NCBI RefSeq assembly: GCF_003688995.1
Contig: NZ_PENI01000032.1
Location: 1-64,000 of the forward strand
DNA from: Streptomyces shenzhenensis
GTDB taxonomy: Bacteria > Actinomycetota > Actinomycetes > Streptomycetales > Streptomycetaceae
Length of the DNA: 64,000 nucleotides
Reading direction: 5' to 3'
The notes under the pieces were generated by a model. It ran no database searches and was not told the origin of the DNA. It saw only the letters and a list, made by a program, of their open reading frames with translations. Below, one piece after another: positions 41,775 to 50,187 of this stretch (position 1 is the stretch's first letter; each line of letters starts with the position of its first letter). The position numbers and the translations under genes were made by a program.

Positions 41775-42025
41775 AGGCGCTCACCCCGCTCGGCCTTGGC
41801 CTGCTCGGCGTTCAGCTGGTTGCGGAGGTAGTCGAGGTTCCAGCCGAGGTTGCCGGGCTGCTCGGCGAGGGCTTCACGGACCAGGACGCGGACGAGGCCG
41901 GCGCGGCGGAGGATCCGGGCGTCGTAGTCGTCGAGGTCGTAGGGGAGTGTGAGGGCCTGGACGACGGTTTCGAGGAGTGCGCGGAGGTCGCGGGCCTCGG
42001 TGGAGGGGGTGGGCGTCTTCGTCAT
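41771..42025 (-). CDS. 84-residue helical protein
   Basis: STEARDLRALLETVVQAL, YDLDDYDARILRRAGLVRVL and GWNLDYLRNQLNAEQAKAE: all helical, soluble. Start and stop overlap both neighbours by four bases. Not recognised. Confidence 0.55.
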   Translation of the reverse strand: MTKTPTPSTEARDLRALLETVVQALTLPYDLDDYDARILRRAGLVRVLVREALAEQPGNLGWNLDYLRNQLNAEQAKAERGERL

Positions 42026-42294
42026 CGCGCGTCACCCGTCTCGGCGTTGAGGGCGCGAAGGAGGATGCGCAACGCTTCGGCGAGTCCGCCGTGTGCCTGG
42101 GCGTAGGCGAAGACGTCGAACCCGGTGGGGTCGCCGTAGGTGGCGAGCATCTTCTGGCCGACGCGGATGGCGACGGTGAGGTCGCTGGGGTCGGGCTGCG
42201 GCTGGGGTGCGCGGCGCACGTAGCCGGCGGCGACTACGCGGCGGCCGGGGGAGGTGTTCGCGCATGTGGGCGCGTTAAGGTGCTGCTGGTCCAT
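42022..42294 (-). CDS. 90-residue phage early protein
   Basis: RRVVAAGYVRRAPQPQPDPS, then AIRVGQKMLATYGDPTGFDV and GGLAEALRILLRALNAETG. Not recognised; first member of the chain of overlapping genes 42,294 to 40,278. Confidence 0.5.
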   Translation of the reverse strand: MDQQHLNAPTCANTSPGRRVVAAGYVRRAPQPQPDPSDLTVAIRVGQKMLATYGDPTGFDVFAYAQAHGGLAEALRILLRALNAETGDAR

Positions 42295-42389
42295 GACGAG
42301 GTCCGATCTCGTTCGTGGGCTGGAGGGTCGGGCGGTGCGATCGCCCCGGGTGCGCCAACACCTGGGAGCTGCTGCCCGGCCCTCGCTGT

Positions 42390-42626
42390 CTATTCGGTTG
42401 TGGGCGGCTTGGCCGCCTTCTTGCGGTCGTCTCGCTTGAGCGCCTGGTCGACCGCCTGCCAGCTGCGGCCGAGATCGCGGGCGACGTCAGCCACGGTGCC
42501 CAGTTCCTTCACGCCGTCGCGAAGGGCTTGGGCTCGTCGGGAGGCGGCATCGGATGCGGCTTGGTTGAGCTGCGCCAACAGCTCTTCCTCGTCGCGAACT
42601 CGGTCTCGCCAGGGCTTCGGGTCCAT
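42390..42626 (-). CDS. 78-residue helix-turn-helix protein under an operator-filled promoter
   Basis: A charged N-terminal helix (WRDRVRDEEELLAQLNQAA) is followed by ELGTVADVARDLGRSWQAVDQAL, a clear helix-turn-helix, and a Lys-rich tail. The start ATG is seven bases after a strong -10 (TAAGAT), so the message is probably leaderless. A palindrome filling the promoter spacer suggests tight repression, perhaps by this protein itself. Confidence 0.7.
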   Translation of the reverse strand: MDPKPWRDRVRDEEELLAQLNQAASDAASRRAQALRDGVKELGTVADVARDLGRSWQAVDQALKRDDRKKAAKPPTTE

Positions 42627-42633
42627 CACAACG

Positions 42634-42662
42634 ATCTTATCCAACAGGGGTGTTGGGTGCAA
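42634..42662 (-). promoter_or_regulatory. Promoter TTGCAC-17 bp-TAAGAT with palindromic operator in the spacer
   Basis: On the minus strand TTGCAC (42,657-42,662) and TAAGAT (42,634-42,639) are 17 bp apart, near the sigma-70 ideal. The spacer is almost entirely the perfect palindrome CCAACACCCCTGTTGG (42,641-42,656). A repressor bound there would block polymerase. Confidence 0.65.
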
Positions 42663-42667
42663 GCAGT

Positions 42668-43288
42668 TCATGCTGACTCGGCGGGCTGGAAGTGCTGCAG
42701 CCGCGCCCAGTCCTGCGCGGTCGCGTACACGTAGCCGCACCACCGGCAGGCCAGTCGGGTCTGCCCCGGCATGCGGGAGATCACGGCTCCGCACACGGTG
42801 CCCTGGTCGTCGGTCACCGCGACGCACGTCCCGAGCCGCTGCGCCCGCGGCAGCGGGTCGCCGACGACACTCCGGGCCTGGAGCTCCAACTCCTGCACCT
42901 CGCGGGCGATCTCACCGGCTGCCGGGTAGGCGGCCACGATCCAGTCGAGCTGCTGTGCCAGCCAGCGGCAGTCCTCTGCCAGCCCACCGGGGGGCGGTGC
43001 TCCCCGGTGGGGCCAGCGGACGTGCCGCACGTCGGTCCGCCACAGCCGCATGACCTCGGCGGCGCGGCCCCAGGTGACTGTGTCCAGCACGTCCTCGTTG
43101 ATCGGCGAGCGGGGGCCGGCCGCGCTCTTCGTCGCCACGATCTCGCCCCAGCCGGAGCGGCGGGGCACCAGGCACTCGCCGACCTCGTCGTACAGGGCCG
43201 GCAGCTCTTGCAGCCCGGCGGCCAGCCGCTCCCTGTGCCGGGTGCACAGGTAGCCGCTGGTCACGTTTCCGCACAGTTCGCAGGTCAC
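42668..43288 (-). CDS. 206-residue protein with two zinc-ribbon Cys clusters
   Basis: The N-terminal TCELCGNVTSGYLCTRHRER and C-terminal LACRWCGYVYATAQDWARL each carry CxxC-type ligands. The middle is helical (AEVMRLWRTDVRHVRWPHRG, AREVQELELQARSVVG). Resembles phage-encoded zinc proteins of actinophages; function unknown. GTG start overlaps the upstream stop. Confidence 0.6.
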   Translation of the reverse strand: MTCELCGNVTSGYLCTRHRERLAAGLQELPALYDEVGECLVPRRSGWGEIVATKSAAGPRSPINEDVLDTVTWGRAAEVMRLWRTDVRHVRWPHRGAPPPGGLAEDCRWLAQQLDWIVAAYPAAGEIAREVQELELQARSVVGDPLPRAQRLGTCVAVTDDQGTVCGAVISRMPGQTRLACRWCGYVYATAQDWARLQHFQPAESA

Positions 43289-43527
43289 GGGGTGGCGTTC
43301 TCCTTGGGTTCGGCGAGGGTGGCGCGAAGCTCGACAGCGGCGCCACCATGGGCGCGAAGGATGGCCCACCTCCGAGCGAGCCGCTCGGCCCGCTTGACGG
43401 CGGCTTCTGCCTTCAGGGCCCGCTCCTTCCACTCGTCCCCCCGGCGCCAGCCTCGGTTGGCGTTCTCGTATAGCTCGTCCAGGGAGTCGTCGGTGATGCT
43501 GTCGGCGGTGTAGCGCGCGGTGGTCAT
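43285..43527 (-). CDS. 80-residue coiled-coil protein
   Basis: DDSLDELYENANRGWRRGD then KERALKAEAAVKRAERLARR is a long charged helix, probably a coiled coil. Small phage early protein without recognised domain. Confidence 0.5.
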   Translation of the reverse strand: MTTARYTADSITDDSLDELYENANRGWRRGDEWKERALKAEAAVKRAERLARRWAILRAHGGAAVELRATLAEPKENATP

Positions 43528-43549
43528 GTCGGGCCTTTCTGGTGGGTGG

Positions 43550-43960
43550 TCAAGCAGGCTGGTTGGCGAGTTCGAGCAGGACGGTGGCGTGGCAGTGGTC
43601 GGGCTGGCCGGGTTCGGGGAGCGAGCACCAGCACATGAGGTCCCGGTCGATCAACTCGGCACGCGCCGCCTTGGCGAGCCCGGCCTGCTTGGCTTCGCGG
43701 ATCCATCGGGCGTAGCGATCGGCGGCGTCAGCGCGTGCTGCGGCGCTGTCGTCCCAGCGGGCGAGCCTGCGGCCTTGGTACTCGACGGCCCACATGTCCA
43801 GCACGCCACCTCGTAGGGATGCGGCCGGGGCCAGCACGAAAGGGTTGCCCCACTTGCTGCCGCGCCCCACGTAGACGGCTCCGTGCGGTGCACGCCAGCC
43901 CTTCGTGCGGCGACGCTGGATACGCCGCGGCCCGCCGAAGGCGATCTGCCGGGCGCTCAC
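43550..43960 (-). CDS. DUF4326 domain protein
   Basis: A 136-residue protein with AVYVGRGSKWGNPFVL, YARWI and a late LMCWCSLPEPGQPDHCHATVLLEL. GR-x-SKWGNPF with the later C-x-C and C-H-A-x-V-L motifs is the signature of DUF4326, found in many phages. Biochemical role not known to me. GTG overlaps the upstream stop. Confidence 0.82.
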   Translation of the reverse strand: MSARQIAFGGPRRIQRRRTKGWRAPHGAVYVGRGSKWGNPFVLAPAASLRGGVLDMWAVEYQGRRLARWDDSAAARADAADRYARWIREAKQAGLAKAARAELIDRDLMCWCSLPEPGQPDHCHATVLLELANQPA

Positions 43961-44133
43961 TGGGCGCTCCCCTCGGGGGTCGGCAGCGCGTCCAGGGCGT
44001 CGCCGATCCCGTGCGCGATGCTGCGGCGGCGCTCGGCGATCTCGGAGTTCGCGGTCTGCTCCGCTCCCAGTAGCAGACAGTCGACGACTTCGGCGAGGTC
44101 GTCGGCGCTGAGGCCGGACAGTTGCAGTGCCAT
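43957..44133 (-). CDS. 58-residue acidic helical protein
   Basis: LSGLSADDLAEVVDCLLLGA then AERRRSIAHGIGDALDAL. Entirely helical. GGAGGA precedes the ATG. Unknown function. Confidence 0.5.
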   Translation of the reverse strand: MALQLSGLSADDLAEVVDCLLLGAEQTANSEIAERRRSIAHGIGDALDALPTPEGSAQ

Positions 44134-44192
44134 GGGGTCCTCCGTGGTGTGATGGGTGGAGGTCCGGGCCTGATAGCGACAGGCCCGGACCG

Positions 44193-45806
44193 TCAAGCGG
44201 CGGGAAGGATGAGCTGGCCGAGGACACGGCCGACGCGGTCCTGGTCGATCAGGTCGGCGACGTCCCCGGCGGTGCTGCCGCGCGGCACCGCGAGGCCCAG
44301 GCGCCGGCACAGGCCGAGCTGCTTCGCGCTGGGCTGCTCCCTGCGCCACCGGGCCTGGCGGGCGACGAATGCCCCCGGGGCGAGCACCTTGGCCTGCTGC
44401 TCCAGCCACGCCAGGGCCTCTGGCAGTGGCCGGGCCACGTCGTCCTTCGGCGCGTGGACGCCGTCTGCCTGCGTCCAGCGGCGCATCCGGTACAGCCGGG
44501 TCCCGGGGTCCCGGACCAGGAACAGGAACATGGCGCCGGTCAGCCGGATGAACCACGTGCCCCGATCCGTGCGCAGCCAGCGGATGGCCGACGACCCGAA
44601 CAGGTTGATCTCCTCGGCGTCGATCCGCGCGGCCAGTGCGCGCCGCTGCTCAGCCGCCGCGTGCTCCTCGGCGATCTGCCGCAGCGTCTTGTTCTCCTCG
44701 GCCTGGCCGATCTCGCGGGCCGTCAGGTCGATCATCGACGCCAGCTTGTGCCGGGTCGACGCGCCCATGACGTCGAGCAGCAGGGCGTCCGTCTTGCCCG
44801 GGGCCGGGCGGAAGGCGCGGCCGGCCATCTGCACGTACAAGCCGGCCGACTTGGTCGGGCGGGCGATGACGGCGCAGCTGGTGTGCGGGGCGTCGAACCC
44901 CTCGGTGAGCACCATGCAGTTGGTGAGCACCTGGACGTCGCCTGCCTCGTACCGGGCGAGCGTTGCGCGCCGGTCGTCCCGGCTCATCTCGCCCCACACC
45001 GGGGCCGCGGTGATGCCGGCCGCGCGCAGCGAGTCGGCGGCGCCCTGGGCGGTCGCCACGGTCGGCGTGAAGACGACGCCGGGCCGGTCGGCGGCGTGGT
45101 CGACGTAGGCCTTGGCGATGGCGTCCAGGGCGCCGGAGTCCTCCAGTGCCTTGCCCAGCTGGCCGTCGACCAGGTCGCCGCCTCGGGTGCGGACCTTGTC
45201 CAGGTCGAGGGTGTCGACGGTGATGCGCTTGCCGCGGACGTCGCACAGGTAGCCGTCGCTGATCATGTCGAGGATGTCGAGGGTGAAGACGACGTCTTCC
45301 CAGATTTCGGCGAGGCCTCCATCGGTGCGCGTCATCGTGGCGGTGAAGCCGGCGGTCGGGACGCCGCGCCAGGCGCCGAAGTGCTCCAGGACCTCCATGT
45401 AGGTGCGGGCGGCGGCGTGGTGGCACTCGTCCACGATGAGCAGGCCGATGTCCCGGATGGCTTCTCGACGCTTGGGCACTGCCAGGGTCTGGACGCTGGC
45501 CACGATCACGTCCACGTCCTGGTGCTCGTCGCGCTCGGCCTTGACGATGCCGACCCGGAGGTCCGGGCGGACGGCGCGGACCTTGGCGGCGGCCTGCTCG
45601 ATGAGTTCTTCCCGGTGTGCGATCACGAGCGCGCGCTGTCCTCGCAGTTGGGGCAGGCACTCGCTGATGAGGTTGGAGAACACGACGGTCTTTCCGGCGC
45701 CGGTCGGCAGGACGACGGCGAGTCGGTTGTGCTGCCCTTTCCATCCGTCGCGCAGCGCCGTGATGGCGTCGCGCTGGTACGGGCGCGGGGTGAAGGTCGC
45801 GGACAA
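44193..45806 (-). CDS. Superfamily 2 DECH-box helicase
   Basis: A 537-residue DNA helicase. Motif I LAVVLPTGAGKTVVF (near residue 30), motif Ia VIAHREEL, motif II LLIVDECHH, motif III TAGFTATMTR, motif V VLTEGFDAP and motif VI MAGRAFRPAPGK are all present. The C-terminal third is a phage-specific extension. Next to the putative origin it probably unwinds DNA for prophage replication or recombination. TTG start seven bases after GAGG. Confidence 0.9.
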   Translation of the reverse strand: MSATFTPRPYQRDAITALRDGWKGQHNRLAVVLPTGAGKTVVFSNLISECLPQLRGQRALVIAHREELIEQAAAKVRAVRPDLRVGIVKAERDEHQDVDVIVASVQTLAVPKRREAIRDIGLLIVDECHHAAARTYMEVLEHFGAWRGVPTAGFTATMTRTDGGLAEIWEDVVFTLDILDMISDGYLCDVRGKRITVDTLDLDKVRTRGGDLVDGQLGKALEDSGALDAIAKAYVDHAADRPGVVFTPTVATAQGAADSLRAAGITAAPVWGEMSRDDRRATLARYEAGDVQVLTNCMVLTEGFDAPHTSCAVIARPTKSAGLYVQMAGRAFRPAPGKTDALLLDVMGASTRHKLASMIDLTAREIGQAEENKTLRQIAEEHAAAEQRRALAARIDAEEINLFGSSAIRWLRTDRGTWFIRLTGAMFLFLVRDPGTRLYRMRRWTQADGVHAPKDDVARPLPEALAWLEQQAKVLAPGAFVARQARWRREQPSAKQLGLCRRLGLAVPRGSTAGDVADLIDQDRVGRVLGQLILPAA

Positions 45807-45837
45807 GGGGTCACCTCGATTCGGGTGCTGGTGGTTT

Positions 45838-46155
45838 GCGGGGAGTGCGGGGAGTTGGCGGGAGTCCTGCGGGGACTCCCGCCAAGTGCCGCAGTGGCAT
45901 TGATCAGCGGTTTTGCGGGGATGCGGGGACTCGCGGGGAGTTGAAAAAACCCTTGATGCCGGAGGCCTTCAGAACTGCCGTGCGACGACGTGCGGCACAT
46001 GTGATGCGCGATGCATGCGGGACGTGCGCGCTATATGGGGGAGCGGGGCGGGCCCCTGCAAGTCCCCGCATCCCCGCATCCGTGCAGGTCGCCCCAGATG
46101 CAGGGGCCCGGTGGAGTCCCCGCAGAGGTCCCCGCGAAGTCCCCGCACTCCCCGC
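45838..46155. other. Putative phage replication origin with inverted iteron arrays
   Basis: The 360-base gene-free gap between helicase and primase holds repeated GCGGGGA(C/G)T words. At least six are on the plus strand near 45,838, 45,847, 45,869, 45,915, 45,923 and 45,933, and six in opposite orientation near 46,061, 46,070, 46,115, 46,127, 46,138 and 46,148. The arrays face each other around a centre including TTGAAAAAACCC. Spacing is often 8-11 bases, about one helical turn. Confidence 0.55.
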
Positions 46156-46166
46156 AGGACAGCCGG

Positions 46167-48809
46167 TCATGACTCGTGCCCGCCGGTACCGCGGTCCGCG
46201 TGGACCTCGACCCGCCACAGGTTCTGCTTTCTGTGGCTGTCGACGACCATCACGACCTTGTGGGTGCCGAAGTAGCGGCCGGCGCGGGCCTTCAGCCAGA
46301 TGCCCAGCTGGTTCGCGCTCGGCGGCTCGTCGCCCTTGCGCGGCACGTGGTTGGGCAGGCCCTTGATGACGGCCCCCGTGGTCAGGGGCTCGCCGCCGTA
46401 GGTCTCCCGCCACATCTCCAGGAAGAGCGCCCACTCTTGGAGTTCGTCGTCCTGGTCCCGCGCCTCGCTGCGGTCGGCCATCCAGCCCTCGACCCCGAGG
46501 AAGTCGAGCAGGCCGGCCATGAGGCTGGCCCACTCGCTGTAGTCGCCTTTGCGGACGTGGACCTGTGGCGTCCCCGCGGCGACCCAGGCGCGGACGAGGG
46601 TGACGAGGGCGGCGACCAGAGTGGACGCGTTGTTGCGCAGCCAGGGCCGGAGGTCGCCCACGGTGAAGTTGTCGCGCTGGTCGGGGTCGGGGCAGTCGGG
46701 GTCCAAACGGACCCAGAGGACGCGGCGGCCGTTGTCCCCGCCGGTGCGGAGGGCGTTGCCGGTGACGATCCAGAGGCGATCGTTCGGCATGGTCACCTTG
46801 GACGTGGCGCCCAGGACGCGGTCACCCCAGACCTCGGAGGTCAGCAGGGCGGACAGGACGGGCGACTTGATGATGCAGCCGTTCGGGAGGTTGTCGAGGA
46901 CGACGACGGGCTGTCCGGTGCCGTACAGCTGCGTCGTGATGCTCTTCCGCAGCTCGGTGTCGTTCTCGGGCCAGGCTGTGTCCGCGATGCCGTAGCAATG
47001 CCGGAAGATGTCCTTCAGCAGGCTCTTGCCGGACCCGGCGGCTGTCGCGGTGAGCACGAACATCGGCGTTGGCCCGTGGAAGTACGGCCGCAGGATCGGC
47101 GTCAGCAGTGCGCCCAGGAAGTGTGCGCGGTCGCTGGCCGCGACCCAGGGGAAGTCCTTCAGCACCTGGTCGAGGACGATGCTCTTGGCCCTGTCGAGAC
47201 TGTCCCGCGTCACCTGGGGGACGAGGCGGCGCAGCGGCACCCTGGGCTCCAGGTACAGGCCGGTCGCCCGGTCGTAGCCGAGGGAGTCGAGCAGCGTGCC
47301 GTCTGGGCGGATGACCGGCGAGGTGACGACGCCCCGGAGGACGGGCAGGGGCCAGTCCTTCCGGCCGAGGATCGTGGAGCAGCTCTTGGGCATGAGCAGC
47401 TCGCGTTCTTCCTCCAACTGCTCGGTGACCGGGTTCCGCTTCACGGTGTAGCTGGTGACGTGGTCGGCGAGGTAGGCGCGCAGGTTGTCCGTGCCCAGTT
47501 GCTGCACCACCGGGTCGTCGTTGTCGTCCCGGTACACCCAGCACGGCCCGCCGGACCGCTTGTAGAGGTCAGGCAGACGACCGTCGGCCATGAGCGCCAG
47601 GACCCCGTCGATGCCGTCGGCCTCGTTGGTGATGTCCAGCTCGGGACGGGACGGCACAGAGCGCAGCTGGGGGCCGCCCTCGAACCCCTCCTGCGAGTCC
47701 GGGGCGTGATCGGGGTCGAGCGCCGAGGACCCGTCGGCGAAGTGCTGCGCGGGCACGGAGGACAGGCGCCGGCGGGGCGGCTCGGTGCCATACCCCTGGC
47801 GGCGCAGCCCGGCGGCCGAGGCCTTGAAGTTGCCGCCGTGCTCCAGCAGCGTGTAGGCGCCGAACTTGGAGTAGGGCACATCTGCCGTGAACTCGCTGCC
47901 GGTCGCGAACACCCACAGCCTGTCGTGCTCGGGGTCGCGGCCAGTGGTGGCCTTTACGCTGCCGACGCCGTCGGCCCAGCCCCAGTAGGTGGTGTGCCCA
48001 CGCGTGACGAGCGGCCTGAACGTTCCACGCAGGATGTCGGACCAGTCCGCCCGGGCTTCGAAGTCCTCGCCAGGTCGCAGGCCGCCGCCGGGCAGAGGCG
48101 CCTGCGGCTTGGGCGCGGTCTTCGGAGCCTCGGGCACGGGCAGCGTGTCGAACATCCGGCAGACGGTCCGGATCGCGTCCATGACGTCCGCGCCCACGGT
48201 CGGGATGGTGGCCGGGCACCCGGCGATCCGGGTGTACGGCCTGCCCGAGGCGTGGACGGAACCGCCGGACGGTTCGACCAGGCCATATCCGCCTTCGCCG
48301 CGGGTCTCGATTTCGACGCGGATGATGCGGCTGTTCGGCTTCTCCCGGAGCCGCTGTCGTTCCTCGTCGGTGTACTCGTGCTCTTCGGCCAGCCGTGAGG
48401 CCAGTTTGCGGTTGCCCGGGACGTCGCCGCCCTCGACGCGGACCCGGAAGTGCCGGCCGCCAGAGGGCGATTCGGTGACCCAGCCATTCAGGATCGCGGC
48501 CCAGGGCTCGCCGAGACCGTACGCCTCCATGACCTCGGTGACCTCGTCCAAGAGGCCGATGGCGCGGCCCTCGAACTCGATCATCTCAACGTTGCCGGAC
48601 ACCGCGCCGTAGACGACGGCGATACCGGCAGGGCGGCCCCCGCCGAACCACTTGTCGTGGTCGGCGGGAGTGGTGCGGTTCACCTTGTACTGAAGCCAGG
48701 ACACGGCCGGCTTTTTGCTGCCGTCCGCCTTGACGGGGAGGACGCACAGGCCAGCGTCGTGCAACTCGCGGGCGGCTGCCCGGAGATCGATGGACTGTGG
48801 GTCGGTCAA
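46167..48809 (-). CDS. Bifunctional primase-polymerase / superfamily 3-like helicase
   Basis: An 880-residue replication protein. The N-terminal primase-polymerase domain (AAARELHDAGLCVLPVKADG, KPAVSWLQYK, MIEFEGRA, SPSGGRHFRVRV) resembles prim-pol proteins. The C-terminal ATPase has Walker A TATAAGSGKSLLKD, Walker B VVVLDNLP and a sensor DRLWIVTGNAL. Together these can prime and unwind at the adjacent origin. TTG start with GAGGAG six bases upstream, overlapping the upstream stop (TTGA). Confidence 0.88.
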   Translation of the reverse strand: MTDPQSIDLRAAARELHDAGLCVLPVKADGSKKPAVSWLQYKVNRTTPADHDKWFGGGRPAGIAVVYGAVSGNVEMIEFEGRAIGLLDEVTEVMEAYGLGEPWAAILNGWVTESPSGGRHFRVRVEGGDVPGNRKLASRLAEEHEYTDEERQRLREKPNSRIIRVEIETRGEGGYGLVEPSGGSVHASGRPYTRIAGCPATIPTVGADVMDAIRTVCRMFDTLPVPEAPKTAPKPQAPLPGGGLRPGEDFEARADWSDILRGTFRPLVTRGHTTYWGWADGVGSVKATTGRDPEHDRLWVFATGSEFTADVPYSKFGAYTLLEHGGNFKASAAGLRRQGYGTEPPRRRLSSVPAQHFADGSSALDPDHAPDSQEGFEGGPQLRSVPSRPELDITNEADGIDGVLALMADGRLPDLYKRSGGPCWVYRDDNDDPVVQQLGTDNLRAYLADHVTSYTVKRNPVTEQLEEERELLMPKSCSTILGRKDWPLPVLRGVVTSPVIRPDGTLLDSLGYDRATGLYLEPRVPLRRLVPQVTRDSLDRAKSIVLDQVLKDFPWVAASDRAHFLGALLTPILRPYFHGPTPMFVLTATAAGSGKSLLKDIFRHCYGIADTAWPENDTELRKSITTQLYGTGQPVVVLDNLPNGCIIKSPVLSALLTSEVWGDRVLGATSKVTMPNDRLWIVTGNALRTGGDNGRRVLWVRLDPDCPDPDQRDNFTVGDLRPWLRNNASTLVAALVTLVRAWVAAGTPQVHVRKGDYSEWASLMAGLLDFLGVEGWMADRSEARDQDDELQEWALFLEMWRETYGGEPLTTGAVIKGLPNHVPRKGDEPPSANQLGIWLKARAGRYFGTHKVVMVVDSHRKQNLWRVEVHADRGTGGHES

Positions 48810-49036
48810 CGCTGCTCCTCGTGGTACTGGCTGAGGTGTCGGGCCTTGATCCCGTCGATGAACGCCTTGATGGCGGAGGGCCGGATCGGCTCTTCGCGGG
48901 GCTTGGGGCACCCCGGGCGGTAGCACTCGTAGCGAGCACGGACGTTCTCGGCGTCGACGACCAGCACGCCGACGACGTGCTGGCGGCCGGGGGCGCGGCC
49001 CGGGGTGTCCCGGGCCTGCGCCGGGGCGGTGGTCAA
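48806..49036 (-). CDS. 76-residue protein preceding the primase
   Basis: VVGVLVVDAENVRARYECYRP then KAFIDGIKARHLSQYHEEQR, with ECYRPGCPKPRE giving two Cys. The TTG at 49,036 overlaps the upstream TGA as at the next junction; a GTG at 49,069 is the alternative start. Resembles a small zinc protein; unknown role. Confidence 0.5.
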   Translation of the reverse strand: MTTAPAQARDTPGRAPGRQHVVGVLVVDAENVRARYECYRPGCPKPREEPIRPSAIKAFIDGIKARHLSQYHEEQR

Positions 49037-49530
49037 CGCGACGCCCGGGTGGACGTGCGGGCGTGCCACGACTCGATGTCCTCGACGTGTCCGGCGGCGA
49101 CGGAGGCCTGAAAGTCGTCGGCCAGCTCCTGTTCCTCGGCCCGTTCGGCGATCGCGGCGCGCAGCTGCGCGAGGGTGTCGACGGAACGCTGGCCGTGCGG
49201 GACGGCTGCGAGCGAACTGCCGTCGTACTGCCAGAACACGACCGTCTCCGTGAGGACGCCGGAGGAGACTGCGTCCGGGGTGGACGGGATGAGCCGCACC
49301 TGGTGCGTGGCGGCCAGGACCCGGATTTCCTCGCGGGCGAAGCCGTCCAGCACGCTGGCGAACACGGCGTCAGGGTCGCCGGTCTGCCGGACGAGGTCGG
49401 CGACATCGTCGAGGCACTTGACGACGTCGGGGGTGCAGTCCTGCTTGGCGGCCTCGATCTCGGCGAGGGCCCGCTGCACGCGGTGGTTGTCGGTGGTCGA
49501 CGGCTCGGCCGTCGTGGGAAGCTCAGTCAC
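49033..49530 (-). CDS. 165-residue phage early protein
   Basis: Acidic, helical and beta segments: RVQRALAEIEAAKQDCTPDV, REEIRVLAATHQVRLIPST and VVFWQYDGSSLAAVPHGQ. Not recognised. It lies between the excisionase-like regulator and the replication genes. Confidence 0.55.
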   Translation of the reverse strand: MTELPTTAEPSTTDNHRVQRALAEIEAAKQDCTPDVVKCLDDVADLVRQTGDPDAVFASVLDGFAREEIRVLAATHQVRLIPSTPDAVSSGVLTETVVFWQYDGSSLAAVPHGQRSVDTLAQLRAAIAERAEEQELADDFQASVAAGHVEDIESWHARTSTRASR

Positions 49531-49546
49531 GAGCGGACCCCGTTCT

Positions 49547-49873
49547 CTACTTGCTGGCGCTGGTGGGGGCGGGCTGCTCGGACGGCGCCTTCGGCTGGAC
49601 CCCGGGGGCGCCGTCGTCACTGGTGGCTGCTGCCGACTGGACCTCGGCAGCAGCGGTTTCGGAGAGGCCGAGGAAGTTCAGGAGGTCGCTGCGGCGGACA
49701 CGGAGTGCCCGCGCACCGAACTTGATGACCTCGACGGGGAACTCACCGTCTTTGATGAGCTGGTATCCCAGGTCGCGGGAGATGCCGAGGGCGGCAAAGG
49801 CGTCCTGAGCAGTGGGCATCGCCGGGAGTTGCAGGACCTGCTTCGAGGTGAGAGCGGTGGCCGAGGCGCTCAT
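49547..49873 (-). CDS. AlpA/excisionase-like helix-turn-helix protein
   Basis: A 108-residue protein: DAFAALGISRDLGYQLIKDG, then EFPVEVIKFGARALRVRRSD is the classic DNA-binding helix/wing of AlpA-type excisionase regulators, followed by a disordered Ala/Pro/Ser tail. Its position right after the repressor-like gene, in the early operon, fits an excisionase or early regulator. Confidence 0.75.
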   Translation of the reverse strand: MSASATALTSKQVLQLPAMPTAQDAFAALGISRDLGYQLIKDGEFPVEVIKFGARALRVRRSDLLNFLGLSETAAAEVQSAAATSDDGAPGVQPKAPSEQPAPTSASK

Positions 49874-50187
49874 ACGGCGACCTGCAGGGGGATGCAGGCG
49901 CGTCCCGCGCGCTCCATCGGTACGAACAGCACCAGCAGGTCGACGCCCAAGACGCTCGCGATGGCCTTGGCCTTGTCCTCGGGGATGGTGCGCTGGGTGC
50001 CGGCCATCAGGGCGCCGATGGTGCCGTGTGCAATGCCCGTGGCCTCGGCGAGCCTGCGGCTGCTGATCGAGCGACCGGTGCCGGTGCGTTCCATGAGGAC
50101 CTTGAGCCGGTCGCCGCTGGCGACCGCGTACATGGTGGGCGAGGTGTTCTCGTTGCTCACGTTCTCTCCACTGGACGATGTGTCCAT
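49870..50187 (-). CDS. XRE-family regulator (repressor or Cro-like)
   Basis: A 105-residue protein with RLKVLMERTGTGRSISSRRLAE then TGIAHGTIGALMAGTQRTIP and KAKAIASVLGVDLLVLF: a standard XRE domain. Its start codon lies inside the palindrome TCCATCTAGATGGA, implying feedback or cross control. It heads the leftward early operon, so a Cro role is plausible. Confidence 0.75.
   Translation of the reverse strand: MDTSSSGENVSNENTSPTMYAVASGDRLKVLMERTGTGRSISSRRLAEATGIAHGTIGALMAGTQRTIPEDKAKAIASVLGVDLLVLFVPMERAGRACIPLQVAV

Noticed and set aside
45838..46155. CRISPR array
   Set aside because: Repeat units are only 8-9 bp, occur in both orientations and lack uniform spacers; no cas genes nearby.
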